NCBI RefSeq assembly: GCF_019320115.1
Contig: NC_089588.1
Coordinates: 121,030,837 to 121,094,836 of the forward strand
From: Miscanthus floridulus
Taxonomy: Eukaryota > Streptophyta > Magnoliopsida > Poales > Poaceae
Direction of reading: 5' to 3'
DNA length: 64,000 nucleotides
Shown: positions 33,319 to 42,439 of the stretch, piece by piece
How positions within the stretch are numbered: position 1 is the stretch's first letter
Layout: each line of letters starts with the position of its first letter
The notes under the pieces: generated by a model
What the model was told of the DNA's origin: nothing
Database searches by the model: none
Seen by the model: the letters and a program-made list of their open reading frames with translations, nothing else
Made by a program: the position numbers and the translations under genes

Positions 33319-34262
33319 GAAACTATAAGTTTTCAAAAATGAAAACCTTAGTGCACATCCAACAACAACTTGTTAGTAGGAGGCTTGTGCCATATATAGA
33401 GTGTAGTGGGGCAATATATAGCGAGACTGTTTAGTAGCCCTAAGGAGTATAGTGTATAGTCTTAACACTGTTATAGAATAGCCTCTTTTTTTGGGACGGA
33501 GCGAGTAAATCGTAACGTAATGTTTTATAATTAATTAGAAGAAGACTCCAACATGGCCCAAAACACTAGTAGAGACATGATGTAATTAACTACTAGTCCA
33601 CAATCCACATGTAGTGGTACGTATTATTGTTGATGCTTGTTTTTGGACTTGATCGAGAGTGCATGCGTATGAGCACACAGATGACTTGAGAGTGGCAACA
33701 TGTTGTTGCTTTTTTAGGAGGACTCGGTACGAGACGAGATGAGACGACAGATGACGAGGTGACGAAGGGACAGACACGCACCTGCGAGGGTGTCGAGCAG
33801 CGTGGTCTTGCCGCCGCCGGAGGGGCCCATGATGGCCAGCACCTCCCCGGGCCTCGCGTGCCCGCTGATCCCGTCCAGGATCCTCACGTCCGGCGCCCCG
33901 CGCGGGCCGCCGGCCACTGTCACGCGCACGTCCTCCCACGTCAGGAATGCCCTGGGGTCGCCGCCAGCGCCGGCCTCTGCCGCCAACGATGGCACCACCA
34001 CCGCCTGCAGCTCGCACCCCGATCGTCCGGGGACGACGCCGAAGGATCTGTCGTCGCTGGCCGTGCCTCGGTGACGCCCGCGGCCGCCCCACGCGAAGAC
34101 GCCGCTCGCGAGCGACGACCACCAGCTGGTGCCCGTGCCGCCGCCTCGGCCGACATGCTGATGATGGTTAGCGTCAGGCGTGCCGCCGCCCCAGCGCCAT
34201 AGCGGCCGCCACGGGCTCGGCGTCGGCGCCCACTGCGGCAACGGCGACGGCGTGCCCGCCAT
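12581..34262 (-). CDS. half-size ABC transporter, subfamily G (WBC type), 8 exons
   Basis: Joined exons on the minus strand are 34262-33782, 20804-20725, 14981-14517, 14412-14326, 14232-14104, 13927-13736, 13652-13566 and 13210-12581. They sum to 2151 bp, a 716-residue protein without internal stops, and every junction is GT-AG. Order: nucleotide-binding domain with Walker [10 protein letters not shown] (146-154), Q-loop VTQD (191), signature ISGGQRKR (252-259), Walker [13 protein letters not shown] (272-283) and H-loop His 310. The ABC2 membrane domain follows, with its hydrophobic segments in exons 6-8. Nucleotide domain first and about 700 residues is normal for half-size plant ABCGs, which dimerise in the plasma membrane and export lipids, cutin/wax precursors or hormones; the substrate here is unknown. 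The ATG at 34262 sits in a good context (gccATGG). Introns 1 and 2 are swollen by transposons, yet the frame is intact. Confidence 0.92.
13566..14412 (-). CDS. ABCG exons 4-7
   Basis: Exon 4 (14412-14326) encodes [12 protein letters not shown] and [16 protein letters not shown], the conserved linker. Exon 5 (14232-14104) is a Lys/Glu-rich linker. Exon 6 (13927-13736) starts the membrane domain with [15 protein letters not shown] and a hydrophobic segment. Exon 7 (13652-13566) carries the second hydrophobic segment ending [11 protein letters not shown]. Lengths of 87, 129, 192 and 87 bp are all multiples of three. Confidence 0.88.
14517..14981 (-). CDS. ABCG exon 3 (Q-loop, signature, Walker B, H-loop)
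   Basis: This exon is 465 bp, phase 0 at both ends, acceptor ...CAAAG and donor GTGACG. It holds most of the nucleotide-binding domain, including ISGGQRKR and LDEPTSGLD. Long open frames on the opposite strand here are shadows of its high GC content. Confidence 0.93.
15237..15815 (+). repeat. tandem duplication, 300-bp period
   Basis: The segment starting TTAATTAGAGCCCCAATGG repeats with an offset of 300 bp (TAATTAGAGGCCCCAACGG) over almost the full length, with scattered substitutions. It lies at the 5' end of the Helitron candidate and duplicates its terminus. Confidence 0.85.
15430..16110 (+). repeat. degenerate minisatellite, about 60-bp units
   Basis: Repeated phrases of the type CATTATGAAA..., AATAACCCCCTAA and TGCATCTAAATTACACACC recur roughly every 60 bp with drift. 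The array overlaps the 300-bp duplication and continues beyond it. Confidence 0.6.
16671..16890. mobile_element. small MITE with CTAAAGTTTAG motifs
   Basis: About 220 bp starting GCCCTGGTTGGAACTTTGGA and ending with TATCCAAAACGTCCCTG, inverted relative to the start, with internal inverted CTAAAGTTTAG motifs. It resembles the element at 21032-21287. No clear target duplication was seen. Confidence 0.45.
17802..17830 (+). other. second Helitron-like 3' terminus
   Basis: CGTGCAGAAGCACG hairpin followed by AGTTGATGGACTAA. It matches the 3' end at 19563-19589 except that CTAG is CTAA and one G is A. It marks either a nested element or a duplicated terminus. Confidence 0.5.
19605..20666. mobile_element. 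DNA transposon with long terminal inverted repeats, non-coding
   Basis: The two ends are inverted copies over roughly 90 bp. Both contain CAAATTTTGCT near the tip and CTTTTAAATTTGTCCAGTACC-like sequence further in. AATTATTA flanks both sides (19597-19604 and 20667-20674), an 8-bp duplication, though AT-rich and so weaker evidence. The interior is GC-rich and unlike the surrounding intron, with no recognised protein. A hAT or Mutator-like non-autonomous element is likely; a captured gene piece is possible. Confidence 0.45.
20725..20804 (-). CDS. ABCG exon 2
   Basis: This 80-bp exon sits between CTGCAG acceptor and GTAAGA donor and reads [20 protein letters not shown] then KLAYGTS. It fits exactly between LLDTLA of exon 1 and AYVTQD of exon 3, as in other ABCG proteins. 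It would be easy to miss, since it is isolated by 13 kb on one side and 5.7 kb on the other. Confidence 0.9.
21032..21287. mobile_element. MITE with GGGC...TGTTTGGATCCACC termini
   Basis: The left end is GGGCTTGTTTGGATCCACC and the right end, reversed, GCCCTGTTTGGATCCACCC. Internally, repeated inverted CTAAACTTTAGC motifs fold on themselves. This is a common grass MITE type. No convincing target duplication. Confidence 0.65.
21416..22010. mobile_element. hAT-type MITE, 595 bp, with perfect 8-bp target duplication
   Basis: The element starts TAGGGCTGGA and ends TCCGGCCCTA, inverted copies with one mismatch, followed inward by GGCTCGGCTCGTT repeats in inverted orientation. ATCAGGCC flanks both sides (21408-21415 and 22011-22018). 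An 8-bp duplication with TAGGG ends indicates the hAT superfamily. No transposase frame, so non-autonomous. It lies in ABCG intron 1. Confidence 0.85.
22116..22400 (+). repeat. 5' LTR of the Copia element
   Basis: 285 bp, TG...CA ends, with a CCATAAAAGC TATA-like box in the middle. Confidence 0.9.
22403..22415 (+). other. primer-binding site, initiator tRNA-Met type
   Basis: TGGTATCAGAGCC, two bases after the 5' LTR end. Confidence 0.92.
22444..26060 (+). pseudogene. Copia gag, interrupted by a solo LTR
   Basis: The ATG at 22444 opens a frame rich in Ala that runs to the insertion at 22810. After the insert, gag resumes with [34 protein letters not shown] and, near 25520-25700, [16 protein letters not shown] and [12 protein letters not shown], the UBN2 domain. 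A degenerate zinc knuckle ([14 protein letters not shown], first Cys pair broken) lies near 25925. Stops (TAG, TGA) occur at several positions normally coding Gln, Trp or Arg. The product would be the particle protein; it cannot be made from this copy. Confidence 0.82.
22810..25171 (+). repeat. solo LTR (about 2.36 kb) nested in the Copia gag
   Basis: The start TGAAAGGTCCTTG is abrupt within the gag frame, and the end lies near CTCTACA at 25171. The LTR carries an array of ACCGGACGTGTCCGGTG-like palindromic motifs between 23570 and 24020, as does the LTR at 8873-10434. No PBS, gag or second LTR follows, so recombination has probably left a solo LTR. The right boundary and target duplication (ACGAT on the left) could not be confirmed. 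Confidence 0.65.
26190..29482 (+). pseudogene. Copia pol: protease, integrase, RT, RNase H
   Basis: In order: [13 protein letters not shown] (protease; T/S of DTGA replaced by Ile) near 26200; GAG-pre-integrase [15 protein letters not shown] near 26600; integrase core with HGDLCGPV and TDSGSEF near 26780-27000; hinge and RT from [11 protein letters not shown] (28170) through [17 protein letters not shown] and [10 protein letters not shown] (28540), with YVDD intact; RNase H with [18 protein letters not shown] and ADILTKSLG to the stop at 29480. Stops at 26693, 27042, 27072, 28111 and 28414 are all TAG where this family has Gln or similar. About 27 codons are missing between ALYGLHEA and the YVDD segment (near 28490). 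Confidence 0.9.
29524..29807 (+). repeat. 3' LTR of the Copia element
   Basis: 284 bp, same ends as the 5' LTR, preceded by the purine-rich tract TTAGGGGGAGAA. Confidence 0.9.
29963..30560 (+). repeat. imperfect direct duplication, about 200 bp, offset about 370 bp
   Basis: Two copies (about 29963-30165 and 30328-30560) share phrases such as ATCAAGTAG.AAACT.TGATTT and ACGTGGACTTTTATTA. The second has a short insertion. Function unknown; intronic. Confidence 0.7.
30630..30840. mobile_element. possible degenerate Stowaway-like MITE
   Basis: It starts CTCTCCGTTCTAAATTATTAATC, close to the CTCCGTCCCAAA-type terminus of grass Stowaway elements, and is AT-rich. The other terminus is not clear, so this is tentative. 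Confidence 0.3.
31090..31315. mobile_element. MITE with TAGGCC...GGCCCTA ends
   Basis: About 226 bp. The start TAGGCCTAAAATGCCAAATTT is roughly inverted at the end (AAATTTTTGGCATCCAAACTGGCCCTA region). The middle has the common grass phrase GCTACAGTAGCG. A familiar, abundant family type. Confidence 0.6.
31316..31990. other. intronic DNA, nothing specific
   Basis: AT-rich, with short MITE-like scraps (for example around 31470-31690). No gene supported. Confidence 0.4.
31991..32046. repeat. (TA)28 microsatellite
   Basis: Uninterrupted TA repeat flanking the MITE cluster. Shorter TA tracts lie at about 32313-32328, 32734-32751 and 33288-33315. Confidence 0.95.
32047..32312. mobile_element. TA-microsatellite-flanked MITE, unit A
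   Basis: The unit has terminal inverted repeats of about 50 bp containing GTAGCCGGCTACAAAATAAG on the left and its near inverse on the right. TA repeats flank both sides. This arrangement matches what is described for rice Micron-type MITEs, which insert in TA microsatellites; membership of that family is inferred. Confidence 0.6.
32329..32733. repeat. about 400-bp near-perfect palindrome (units B and C head to head)
   Basis: The left arm begins AACTACTATCCTATAGTTGG and the right arm, reversed, AACTACTATCCTGTAGTTGG. The arms match almost base for base to the centre near 32532 with practically no spacer. Each arm is one inverted copy of most of unit A. A transcript across it would fold into a roughly 200-bp hairpin. 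Confidence 0.85.
32752..33117. mobile_element. insertion inside the MITE cluster
   Basis: About 365 bp between unit C and fragment D, with GGGAGTAGTTACTCC near its left end and GGAGTAACTACTCTC near its right. The short inverted ends suggest a separate small DNA element. Confidence 0.4.
33118..33287. mobile_element. fragment D of the same MITE, inverted
   Basis: It reads as the inverse of the left part of unit A and ends TGAATATACTCTTCCT, inverse of the unit A start, followed by TA repeats. So the whole 32047-33287 block has long inverted ends. Confidence 0.65.
33316..33781. other. last part of ABCG intron 1 region next to exon 1
   Basis: Mostly unique-looking AT-rich DNA. No element with clear ends. 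Confidence 0.4.
33782..34262 (-). CDS. ABCG exon 1 (N-terminus and Walker A)
   Basis: This exon is 481 bp and ends in phase 1 within the LAG codon after [14 protein letters not shown]; the donor is GTGCGT. It encodes a variable N-terminus, the FLTWEDVRV strand and the Walker A loop. GTG-initiated extension to 34298 is possible, but ATG at 34262 is the natural start. It is markedly GC-rich compared with the AT-rich intron beside it. Confidence 0.9.
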
Positions 34263-34604
34263 GGCTACCGAGCTGCAGGTCGCGTCCTTCCCACGCACGG
34301 CTCACCGCCCACTCCACCCACTTGAGGCCTTTGGCCTGGCGCGATCCAATTAATAGGCAGGACGTACTGGTACTGGAGGAGGAGAAGACGAAGAGGCGAC
34401 ACGTAGCAGAGGAGCGAGATGTTGCTGTCCCGTGTTCCATTCCATTCCATATGGCCGTGCATGTATGGGAATGAAATGGAAAACAAGCGAGAAAGAAAAA
34501 TGAGATAACTAACGACGGACAGACATAGGGTGATGGGAGTCGTGGGAGGTTGTTGTTTGCTACGGTCAGAGAGCAGTACATGCATTAAACCGGTCAGAGT
34601 GCTT
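34263..34604. other. 5' flank / probable promoter and 5' UTR of the ABCG gene
   Basis: Only about 340 bp separate the ABCG ATG from the first transposon terminus. No convincing TATA box was found on the minus strand. Confidence 0.45.
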
Positions 34605-35186
34605 CACTACTACACAAAAACTTTGTAGCAATGGGACTATTTTTTTTTTTAGTGGCGCCTCACTCTACAGCGGCCCCTACAGTGGCCGCTCCAGGGACCC
34701 ACGAAACCAGCCACACCTACAAATAGAACAGTAGGGGCGGCTAGTGATATGAGCCGCCCCTACAAATGGGTCGATTTATAGGGGTGGCTTAATCACCAGC
34801 CGCCCCTACTGTTCCATTTGTAGGGACGGCTATTATGAGCCGTAGGGGCGGCTATTACTAGCTACCCCTCCTGTTTTCATTTGTAGGGGCGGCTCAATCA
34901 CCGGCCGCATCTATAAATGCTTCACGTATAAATGCTGCAGCCCCATTCTTACTCCTCGGGTCACTCATTCCAACCCAAAAAAATGTTAGGAGGCCTTGGG
35001 CACTTTTCAAAAATTGTTCTACTAAGGGTGGAGGGTTTGGTCTCATTTCCTTTGTTGGAGAGGTTGTAGAAGGTAAGAAAAATTGCGTCCGATTTAGGGT
35101 TTGTGGCCGCGCCGTCCACATCCATGACCCGGTCCGCCGCCGCCTCGTCTCCGACCTTGAGGTGCCGCGGGCCCGCTCCCCACCCT
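34605..35186 (+). mobile_element. CACTA element terminus (element A)
   Basis: It begins CACTACTACACAAAAAC and is followed to about 34920 by many alternating copies of a TGTAGGGGCGGCT-type subterminal motif, the standard layout of a CACTA end. Beyond 34920 the sequence is unique until an LTR interrupts it at 35187. The opposite terminus was not found; it may lie outside the window or be lost. The sequence after 60726 may be its continuation. Confidence 0.75.
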
Positions 35187-37292
35187 TGTAACACCCGATC
35201 TTAAAGAAAAAATAGGATGCATGATCTTATGTGCGCTCAGAGATCAGTCACACACATAACCCGATAAATTATAAATAGTATCATCATAAGTTTTTATTAC
35301 ATCACGATTAATAAGACATAGTCTTCACATAAATGTAGTAGAAGTATAAAGACAAATCTCTCGCGGAAGCTCCAAATCACAGGGATGTCAACTAGTTGAC
35401 CACAAGTCTAGTAATCTTCAGAAAAAAGTCGTCATTATCATAGCCATTTGTTACCCATCCGGGATTTTTATCCAAATAATGAAAATAAATAAGCGTAAGT
35501 ACGTGTCGTACTCAACAAGTGTAACACATGGGGTTCATGAGGCTCAAAAGGCTTGACACAGGTTTAACAGCATTCAGCTTTTAGTTGTCACAATTTTAGC
35601 TTAAGAATAGCAATAAGTTGTTTCAATCCCAAAGAAAAACACATGATTAATGTAAACATGAATAATGAATAGCATAAACAGATAATTCCTAGTGATCTTC
35701 TATTCCATAAGGGTTCCAAGGCCGCTCGTGACCATGAGCACAGCTGATATACCAGTTTTACACTCTGTAGAGGTTATACACTTTCACTATGAGTCGTGAT
35801 ACCCATATACTCGGGTTAAGTACTCCCAAAACACTTCCAAGGTGAGTAGGCAAGGTTCACTATGATGCCTTTCAAAGGTTCGTCTAACAAGTTAGCGTCA
35901 TTAGATTCACTCGGCAAACAGATATAGGAACCCCCTATCAAATGGCACAATTCTATCACAGCTATACACATAAGAGTAGAGGTTGTCCTATACCCGATTC
36001 GTCAAGCCATTCTTACGCCAATAAAGATAACCACTAACAAGCTAGAAAAAGGTCCTCATACTGAGTTAAAGCCATAGCCATGTAGCCCTCATAGTTGTAC
36101 TGTAAGTCCCGGATGATCACTTATAGATAAGTTGTTAGGAAGAGGAATCTGAAGCATTTAGAAAGTAGCTAAACACCCCAGCCCCCTATTTCTAACTTGC
36201 TAGAAAAGTCCTATTTTAATGTTTATTGTATATACCATTAGTCAAGTTACAAGATCATGATTTAGTCGAGCACTAGCAAAGCTACCCAATGCATATACCA
36301 TAGGAGGCAAGGTATAAGTTCAATTCTAGGGAATCCCTATCAAGGTGACACATGCAACATGAATTAAATGTATTAAAGTTGATAGGAAACAAGGATAATC
36401 CCATGCTATACTTGCCTTGAACAAAGTGCTCCTGCTGGTCCTGCTCGTCAAAGTAGTACTCTTATCACCCATGAATTGCTCACCATCTATACTCGATAAT
36501 CACAGCAACATACAAGTATCCAGAAGCAATCATGCATAGCAAACAAAGATTATAGATTAGAATAATACACCAATAGCATAAAATCAAGATGAAAAGTTTG
36601 TAAAACAAATCTACGTCTCGCTACAAACACACAGACGCGAAGATCACAAAAATCAGAGCTAAAACAAAGAAGTTATGAATTAAACAAGATTTTCTTTAAT
36701 GAAATAATAGATTAAATCTAACTTCAAATTTTAAAAGTTGAAAACATATCTAATAGTAGTATGAACATGTAGATTATGCAATTACGAACCTAACGCAACT
36801 TGAATGGACCAAATCAGAGTTAAAACAAAGATTTTATGGCTAAAACAAGATTAGTGGCAAAACTGTAAATAGATGAAAACGTATTTTGGATCCAATCCGA
36901 AAGAAACTATGCTTTTAAAAGAAAAAGGCATATTATGGATTTGCATATTGGATTGCGGGTTGAGATCCAAATAATTATAAGGGCATTTTGCAAAACAACA
37001 GGCGAAGGGGTACGGGTGAATCTAGACGCCTCAGATTAGACGGGAGGGACAGAGAGAGCTCGGTGGCTGGAGAAAGGCCGACGCGGCAGCTGCCATGAAC
37101 GGCGGTGAAGAGCTCGCCGGTGTTTGTCGATTACGACATTTCGAGCATCATCGGACACGAAAAAAACACGAGAACAGAGAGGAGATGATGACAAACTACG
37201 ACGGCGAAGAGCGGACGGAGGCAGTTGGCGGCGAGCAATAGCGACGATGAAGCTTCTGTGAATGACGACGACGACGATGTTGTAAGCAAACA

Positions 37293-38992
37293 TGTTTACA
37301 CCAGAATTTGGGAAGAAGAATATGGGACCTCGAAGCTCCCAAGATCGTGTCATCAAGGAATCGATTGCATAAAGGTTGATATCAGCTTATTCAAATGCAA
37401 TACTAGAATCGGCTCTCTTCAGATAACGCTAGTAGATAACGACAAAAAGCTACAGTTGGCGTCAGGAAAAACAGGTCGGAGTCTACAAAAAGGGAAAAAT
37501 TAGGGTCTAAATTATCTTAAATTAGGAATGTTTTCTTTTATGCCAAAGATTGAAATGAGTCATACTTAAGTAAGATTCATGCTTAGGTTCTGGGTATAAA
37601 TATTGGACCCCGGCTATTGTAAAGGACATCCAATCAATCAAATATAATTTACTTTTTTTTGGTTGCATGCCAACACTTAGGAGTAGCACTAGAGTACACC
37701 CCGGCGAGTTCTTCAACAAGCAGGGCTACATCGGTCCGGCCGACCTCTGGCTTGTCTATAAGTACCATCAAAGCTTATACTTCTATTTGTACGACTGCAT
37801 CGGTTAAGTTCGACCTCCACTACGAACTCTAGTATAAGCTAGTTATCGACTCTTGTCTAATTCAAGTACAGCTGCATCGATCCGGTCGACCTCCACAGCT
37901 TGAATTAGATTAAGGTCAAGTTATCGGCTCTACCTAAGGGTGGCGTCCTTCGGGTAGATTCATTAAGTTATCGATCTTGCTTATGTTCTTATTATTATTA
38001 GTTTGCAGCAACATCAATCTACTCGATCGAGATCAATCTAGATTGGCCTCATATCCTTTTAGTCCGTCGTTTGCTTTGTCACAACATGATGTTTCTTACT
38101 TTAAGCGATGGATTATGTCTCATTGGTTGTTCTATTTCAATCTTGATCGTGCATAGTACGCGGTTAAGGCATGTGTGATCTTAAAAAGGTTTACTGGTTA
38201 GTTAAATCTGATCTATAGTTCGCTATTATGGCTGTATGATCCAGTCGATCCCCATTGATGGCATTATAGATTGGAGGATGCTAGTTAGTAGATTTGTTCT
38301 CGATTAGGTGTGACCTTAACTATTTGCTATGTGTGCATCGGCTAAATAGCCAATCGCCTATGCTTTAATGCCTACAGTGTGTCTACATGATTCTGTTAAA
38401 CGTAGGTAGATCTGTTTATTTTAAATTTTGATTTGTTGTCTTTACCATGGCTGCATCGATCCGGTCAAACCCCACTATTAGAAATAGTAGATTTGGTCTG
38501 ATGAGTTTATAGGTTTGTTTGTGTTAAATAGTCGATTGTTCGCATGTTGTAGTCCATCTTCACTCGAATTGGCTATTTCAGCTGATCCGCTTTGAGTTTT
38601 CACATATATAGCATGTCTTTCAGAAAGCCTGTCGATGTGTAGATGGTTTTATAGATTCTAAGGTTTTAGTTTGTTATTATCATCATAGCTGCCATCGATG
38701 TGGTCGAACCTCACTATTGATGGTAACAGATTAGATTCAGAGTGTTTGTAGATCCATTTATACTAGACAGTCGATTTGTTTGCAAGTTATATCCTTTCTC
38801 GATTAGATTCATCGGCTCAATGATTCACATCGGTAATATCCACCTAGCTGATAATTTCACTTACATCTACGGGCATTGTATTTATCAACATAAAATCAAA
38901 CGGTTAACCCTGCGTTGAAGCCAAGCGGATCTCTAGGCTCATCCTAAGCAGATCCTTCCAGCTTGTTGTCTATCGACATTTTCATGCCCACA
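37293..38992 (+). repeat. 5' LTR of Gypsy family II
   Basis: 1700 bp, TGTTTACACCA...CCCACA. Compared with the 3' LTR it lacks about 210 bp after 38900. It contains about seven spaced copies of a CTGCATCGATCCGGTCGACC-like motif (for example 37869, 38230, 38450, 38688). Confidence 0.9.
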
Positions 38993-39029
38993 CATGTTTT
39001 GGCACGCCCAGTGGGACACCACAATCGTC
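38993..39029 (+). other. primer-binding region and leader of Gypsy family II
   Basis: TGGCACGCCCAGTGGGAC follows the LTR end by a few bases and is conserved at the same place in the 5838-8187 copy. The tRNA it pairs with was not identified. Confidence 0.55.
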
Positions 39030-41600
39030 ATGGCGAGTTACAACAACAATGACATCCTTATGGTGCCTTATGAAGACCCACCTAATGAAGATAAAGATGT
39101 CATCAGCAAAGCCATAGAAGAATTTTAGAACAATTGTTTGTTGTCCTACACCAAGACACGTGACAATAAAATTGTTCAGAAATATCCACTACCGAGAGTT
39201 CTGTTGCATGGGTAGACAGATGTAGATGAAGCTGAAGACAGACATTTCTTCGTAGAGGCTATAAACAAGTCTGTTCATGATGCCATGTCGAATTATAATG
39301 AAGTTTTCTTGAATATATTCCACAACACCCTAAAAGAGGTGTTTCATGGGTTTCCAGTTGATCAGGTTGGGACGGCTTATTACAAGATTCCACATCCGTC
39401 GACTTAGGGGACTAATCAAGCTGGTACTAGCCATCAAGAAGCAACACCAGCTGGTAATGATGATGTCTAGGTGGTTCAGGGCTCATCTGAGCAAGTTCAT
39501 GGTGCTACTACTAATCAGATACAGTATAATCCTGGATCGTCAGAATAGCATGTGCAATAGCCGACGGGGCAAGTTTAGAATCAAATGGTCAATTTTGGCA
39601 CATCAGGCCAGATAACGTCGTCGGCTCAAAGAATAGCACCATCAGTTCAAAGGATTCATAGAGATATAGATCCTAATATCTATAACCAGAGACTTCAAGC
39701 TGTAAACCAGCAAAGGACCCAGCAGATAGAGATTCCACAAGGGTATCATTATGGCATAGATTACAACACCCTTCACATGATTCCCAATCTAGGGTATCAA
39801 AGTACCTAAAATTTTAATCTATAGATGGGTCAGCAATTACAGAGAAATTCAAATTCAAATGCTAATGAGTTATTGCTTAGAGTGACCAAGATGATGAAGA
39901 ATCAGTTTGATTTCAAGATAAAAGGGCAGACCTTCTCGTACAAACGCCCATATCCAGAGTGATATGATTTGGTCGCTCTCCCTACAAATTATAGGCTCTT
40001 GGAGTTTGCCAAGTTTACTGGCCAAGATAGCACAAGTACGATAGAATATGTGAGTCGGTATCTTACATAGTTGGGCGAAGCATCCATTGAAGAGGCCCAT
40101 CGAGTTCGTTTCTTCTCTTTGTCTCTGTTAGGGCCAGCCTTCACTTGGTTTTCATCACTGCGAGTTAACTCCATTGCCAATTGGGCTGATCCAGAGAAAA
40201 AGTTTCATACATATTTTTATACTAGGATAGGAGAAAAGAAAATTACCGATTTGATGACTATAAGGCAGAGAACTAATGAATCGGGCATCGAGTTTCTTCA
40301 GATGTTCTGAGAGACTAAAAATTTGTGCTTCTCACTAAACTTAACTGATGATTAGCTGGCTTTTTGGCTGTTCAAGAAATGTTACCAACATGGAGAGAGA
40401 AGCTACTGGGACAAGAGTTTAACAATTTAGGTCAGTTGGCTCAACAAGTGGCAGTGCTCAATAGCCAATTTCAAAACATGTGCAGAGATACCCGATTCGA
40501 GAAGAATGTCGCAATTGCCGAAACCTATAATCCATATTCGGTTGATGATGGCTATAAAAACGATGAAGAAGAAAAGGTTGCTGCGGCCGAATGGAATTGG
40601 GGTAAGAAGATAGTAATGGTGCAAAATCCTTAGGGAAGAGGAGTCGAAGAGAGCTACGATTTCGATGTCACAAAATTAGACAACCTCTTCGATTTCTTGC
40701 TTGAGAAGGGACAAATCAAGTTGCCCAATAATCATGCTATGTTGCCTCCTGATCAGTTGAAGAATAAGAAGTTCTACAAATTTCATAACGCCACTTATCA
40801 TTCCACTAATGAGTGTAGAGTTTTCCAGCAACATATACAGAGGGATATTCAGCAAGGAAGGCTCAAATTTAATATGTCTCGAAAGATGAAAGTTGATGAT
40901 AATCCTTTCCCAAGAGATCAAAATATGGTTGATGCTATGCTGCTCAAAGGGAAGACTAAAGTCCTAACATTAGTTAGATCAAAAGAAACTGAACAGTCGA
41001 TCCCGAGATGCAAATATAGACTGATGAATATAGAGAGGTTAGAAGGCATCATGACCAACAAAAGAGCCGATATGAGCAAACAGAAACGTCGAAGGATGGT
41101 GCGATAAGGCCGCGTGTTGCATCTCAAATTTTGTTGAATAAATGGCAGCGGCAGAAGGAAAAGGATTATCGGCGTTGGTTAGAAGACCAAGAATACCAGC
41201 GTCAACAGGAAAAAGAGAAGTATGAAAGAAAGCAAGCTGAATCACATTAGAATTGTCCTTTCTTCATACATTACTGGAACAAAGGTTTGAAATTGCCTAC
41301 CAGAAATAACTATCCAGAGTGCCGCGAGCAATATTGGGAGTTTAGGCAATCTCAAGCCAACCGCCGATCTATCCATGCTCAAGATTTGTATCATCATAGT
41401 AACATGGATCGGCGCTTAAAAATAGAAGTGTTCATGATCAGCTTGGAAAACGGGTTGTTGATCAAAACTAGGCTGATTACAGAGAAGAAGATAATGAAGA
41501 AGAATACATTTGGTAGGAAGGCCAATGGTGTCCAGGAGGTTTGACAAGAAGCTAGAAAAGAAGGATGCAATACCTAAGGAATAGAGAGCAAGAACAGGCT
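39030..41600 (+). pseudogene. gag of Gypsy family II
   Basis: The ATG at 39030 gives MASYNNNDILM. The Retrotrans_gag fold is visible at about 39930-40330 (FAKFTGQDSTSTIEYVSRYL, then HRVRFFSLSLLGPAFTWFSS and EKKFHTYFYT). A Lys/Arg/Gln-rich tail follows to about 41540. Premature TAGs at 39126, 39213 and 39405 stand where the copy at 5838-6332 has Gln codons, so their origin by C-to-T change is directly visible. A classic CCHC knuckle is not evident. Confidence 0.8.
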
Positions 41601-41649
41601 CAGGCATCTGGTAGACATCAGGTGTGGCATGCTAAGCAAACAGCCGATA

Positions 41650-42000
41650 GGGGACAAAAATCGGCTAATATTCAAATAGCTTTTCGGTTGCCATCAGAAT
41701 TCAATACTCCAGCAGATCAAGAAGTTTATTCAGATTTTGATGAATCGAAGTATGAGGAAATAGTTGCCAAGTTGACAGTTATATAATAGACAATATTTGA
41801 TAAGCCAAACAAGCATTGGCACTTAAAGGCTTTATATGTAAAAGGTTTTATTGATGGGAAGCTGATGAGCAAGATGTTGGTAGATGGAGGTGCTTCTGTC
41901 AATCTTATGCCTTACACCACTTTTTGCAAGCTTGGCAAGGGGCCAGGAGATTTGATTGAAACTGATATGATGCTTAAGGATTTCTAAGGTAATGCATCTA
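41650..42000 (+). pseudogene. aspartic protease of Gypsy family II
   Basis: Contains MLVDGGASVNLMP (about 41875), the active-site DGGA motif typical of plant Tat/Athila proteases, preceded by KALYVKGFIDG. Two stop codons lie just upstream near 41786. The catalytic motif itself is intact. Confidence 0.75.
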
Positions 42001-42439
42001 AGACCAGGGGGCAATGAACGTCGAATTGACAATCGAAAGTAAAACTTTGCTCACTACATTCTTCATCATTGATGGAAAAGGATCATACAGTCTACTCCTT
42101 GGTCATGATTGGATTCATGCAAACTGTTGTGTGCCATCAACCATGCATCAATGTTTGATTCAATGACATGAAGATGATGTTGAGCTAGTTCGCGCTGATG
42201 AATCTATGAGTATCACAACAGCCGGTCCAGTATATTAGGAGCTAGAAGACTTTGAGTGTCTTTCTAGCACGCTATGGGAAAGAGGCTTCATTAAAGTCAA
42301 TGATGAAAGCCAATAGCCGATCCAAGCAGTCGGCTTTGAGAATTTGTTTTAATGGATAATCTAATAGATGGTATAGATGGTAAACTAGGACATGGCTTTA
42401 CGTCGGCCGATGAATTGGAAGAAATAGATATTGGTTCTA

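Larger units (their letters stand above)
20805..33781 (-). other. ABCG intron 1, 12977 bp, repeatedly invaded
   Basis: The intron lies between the exon 1 donor and exon 2 acceptor. It contains two MITEs, a Copia element with a nested solo LTR, a 200-bp duplication, another MITE and a TA-flanked palindromic MITE cluster. About 10 kb of it is clearly mobile DNA. Confidence 0.85.

Noticed and set aside
33759..34202. Plus-strand open frames over ABCG exon 1
   Set aside because: GC-rich shadow frames without domain similarity. The minus frame has Walker A and joins exon 2 in phase.
37225..37503. 92-codon ORF with an Asp-rich start
   Set aside because: It crosses the boundary of the Gypsy LTR at 37293, so it is a chance join of two repeats.
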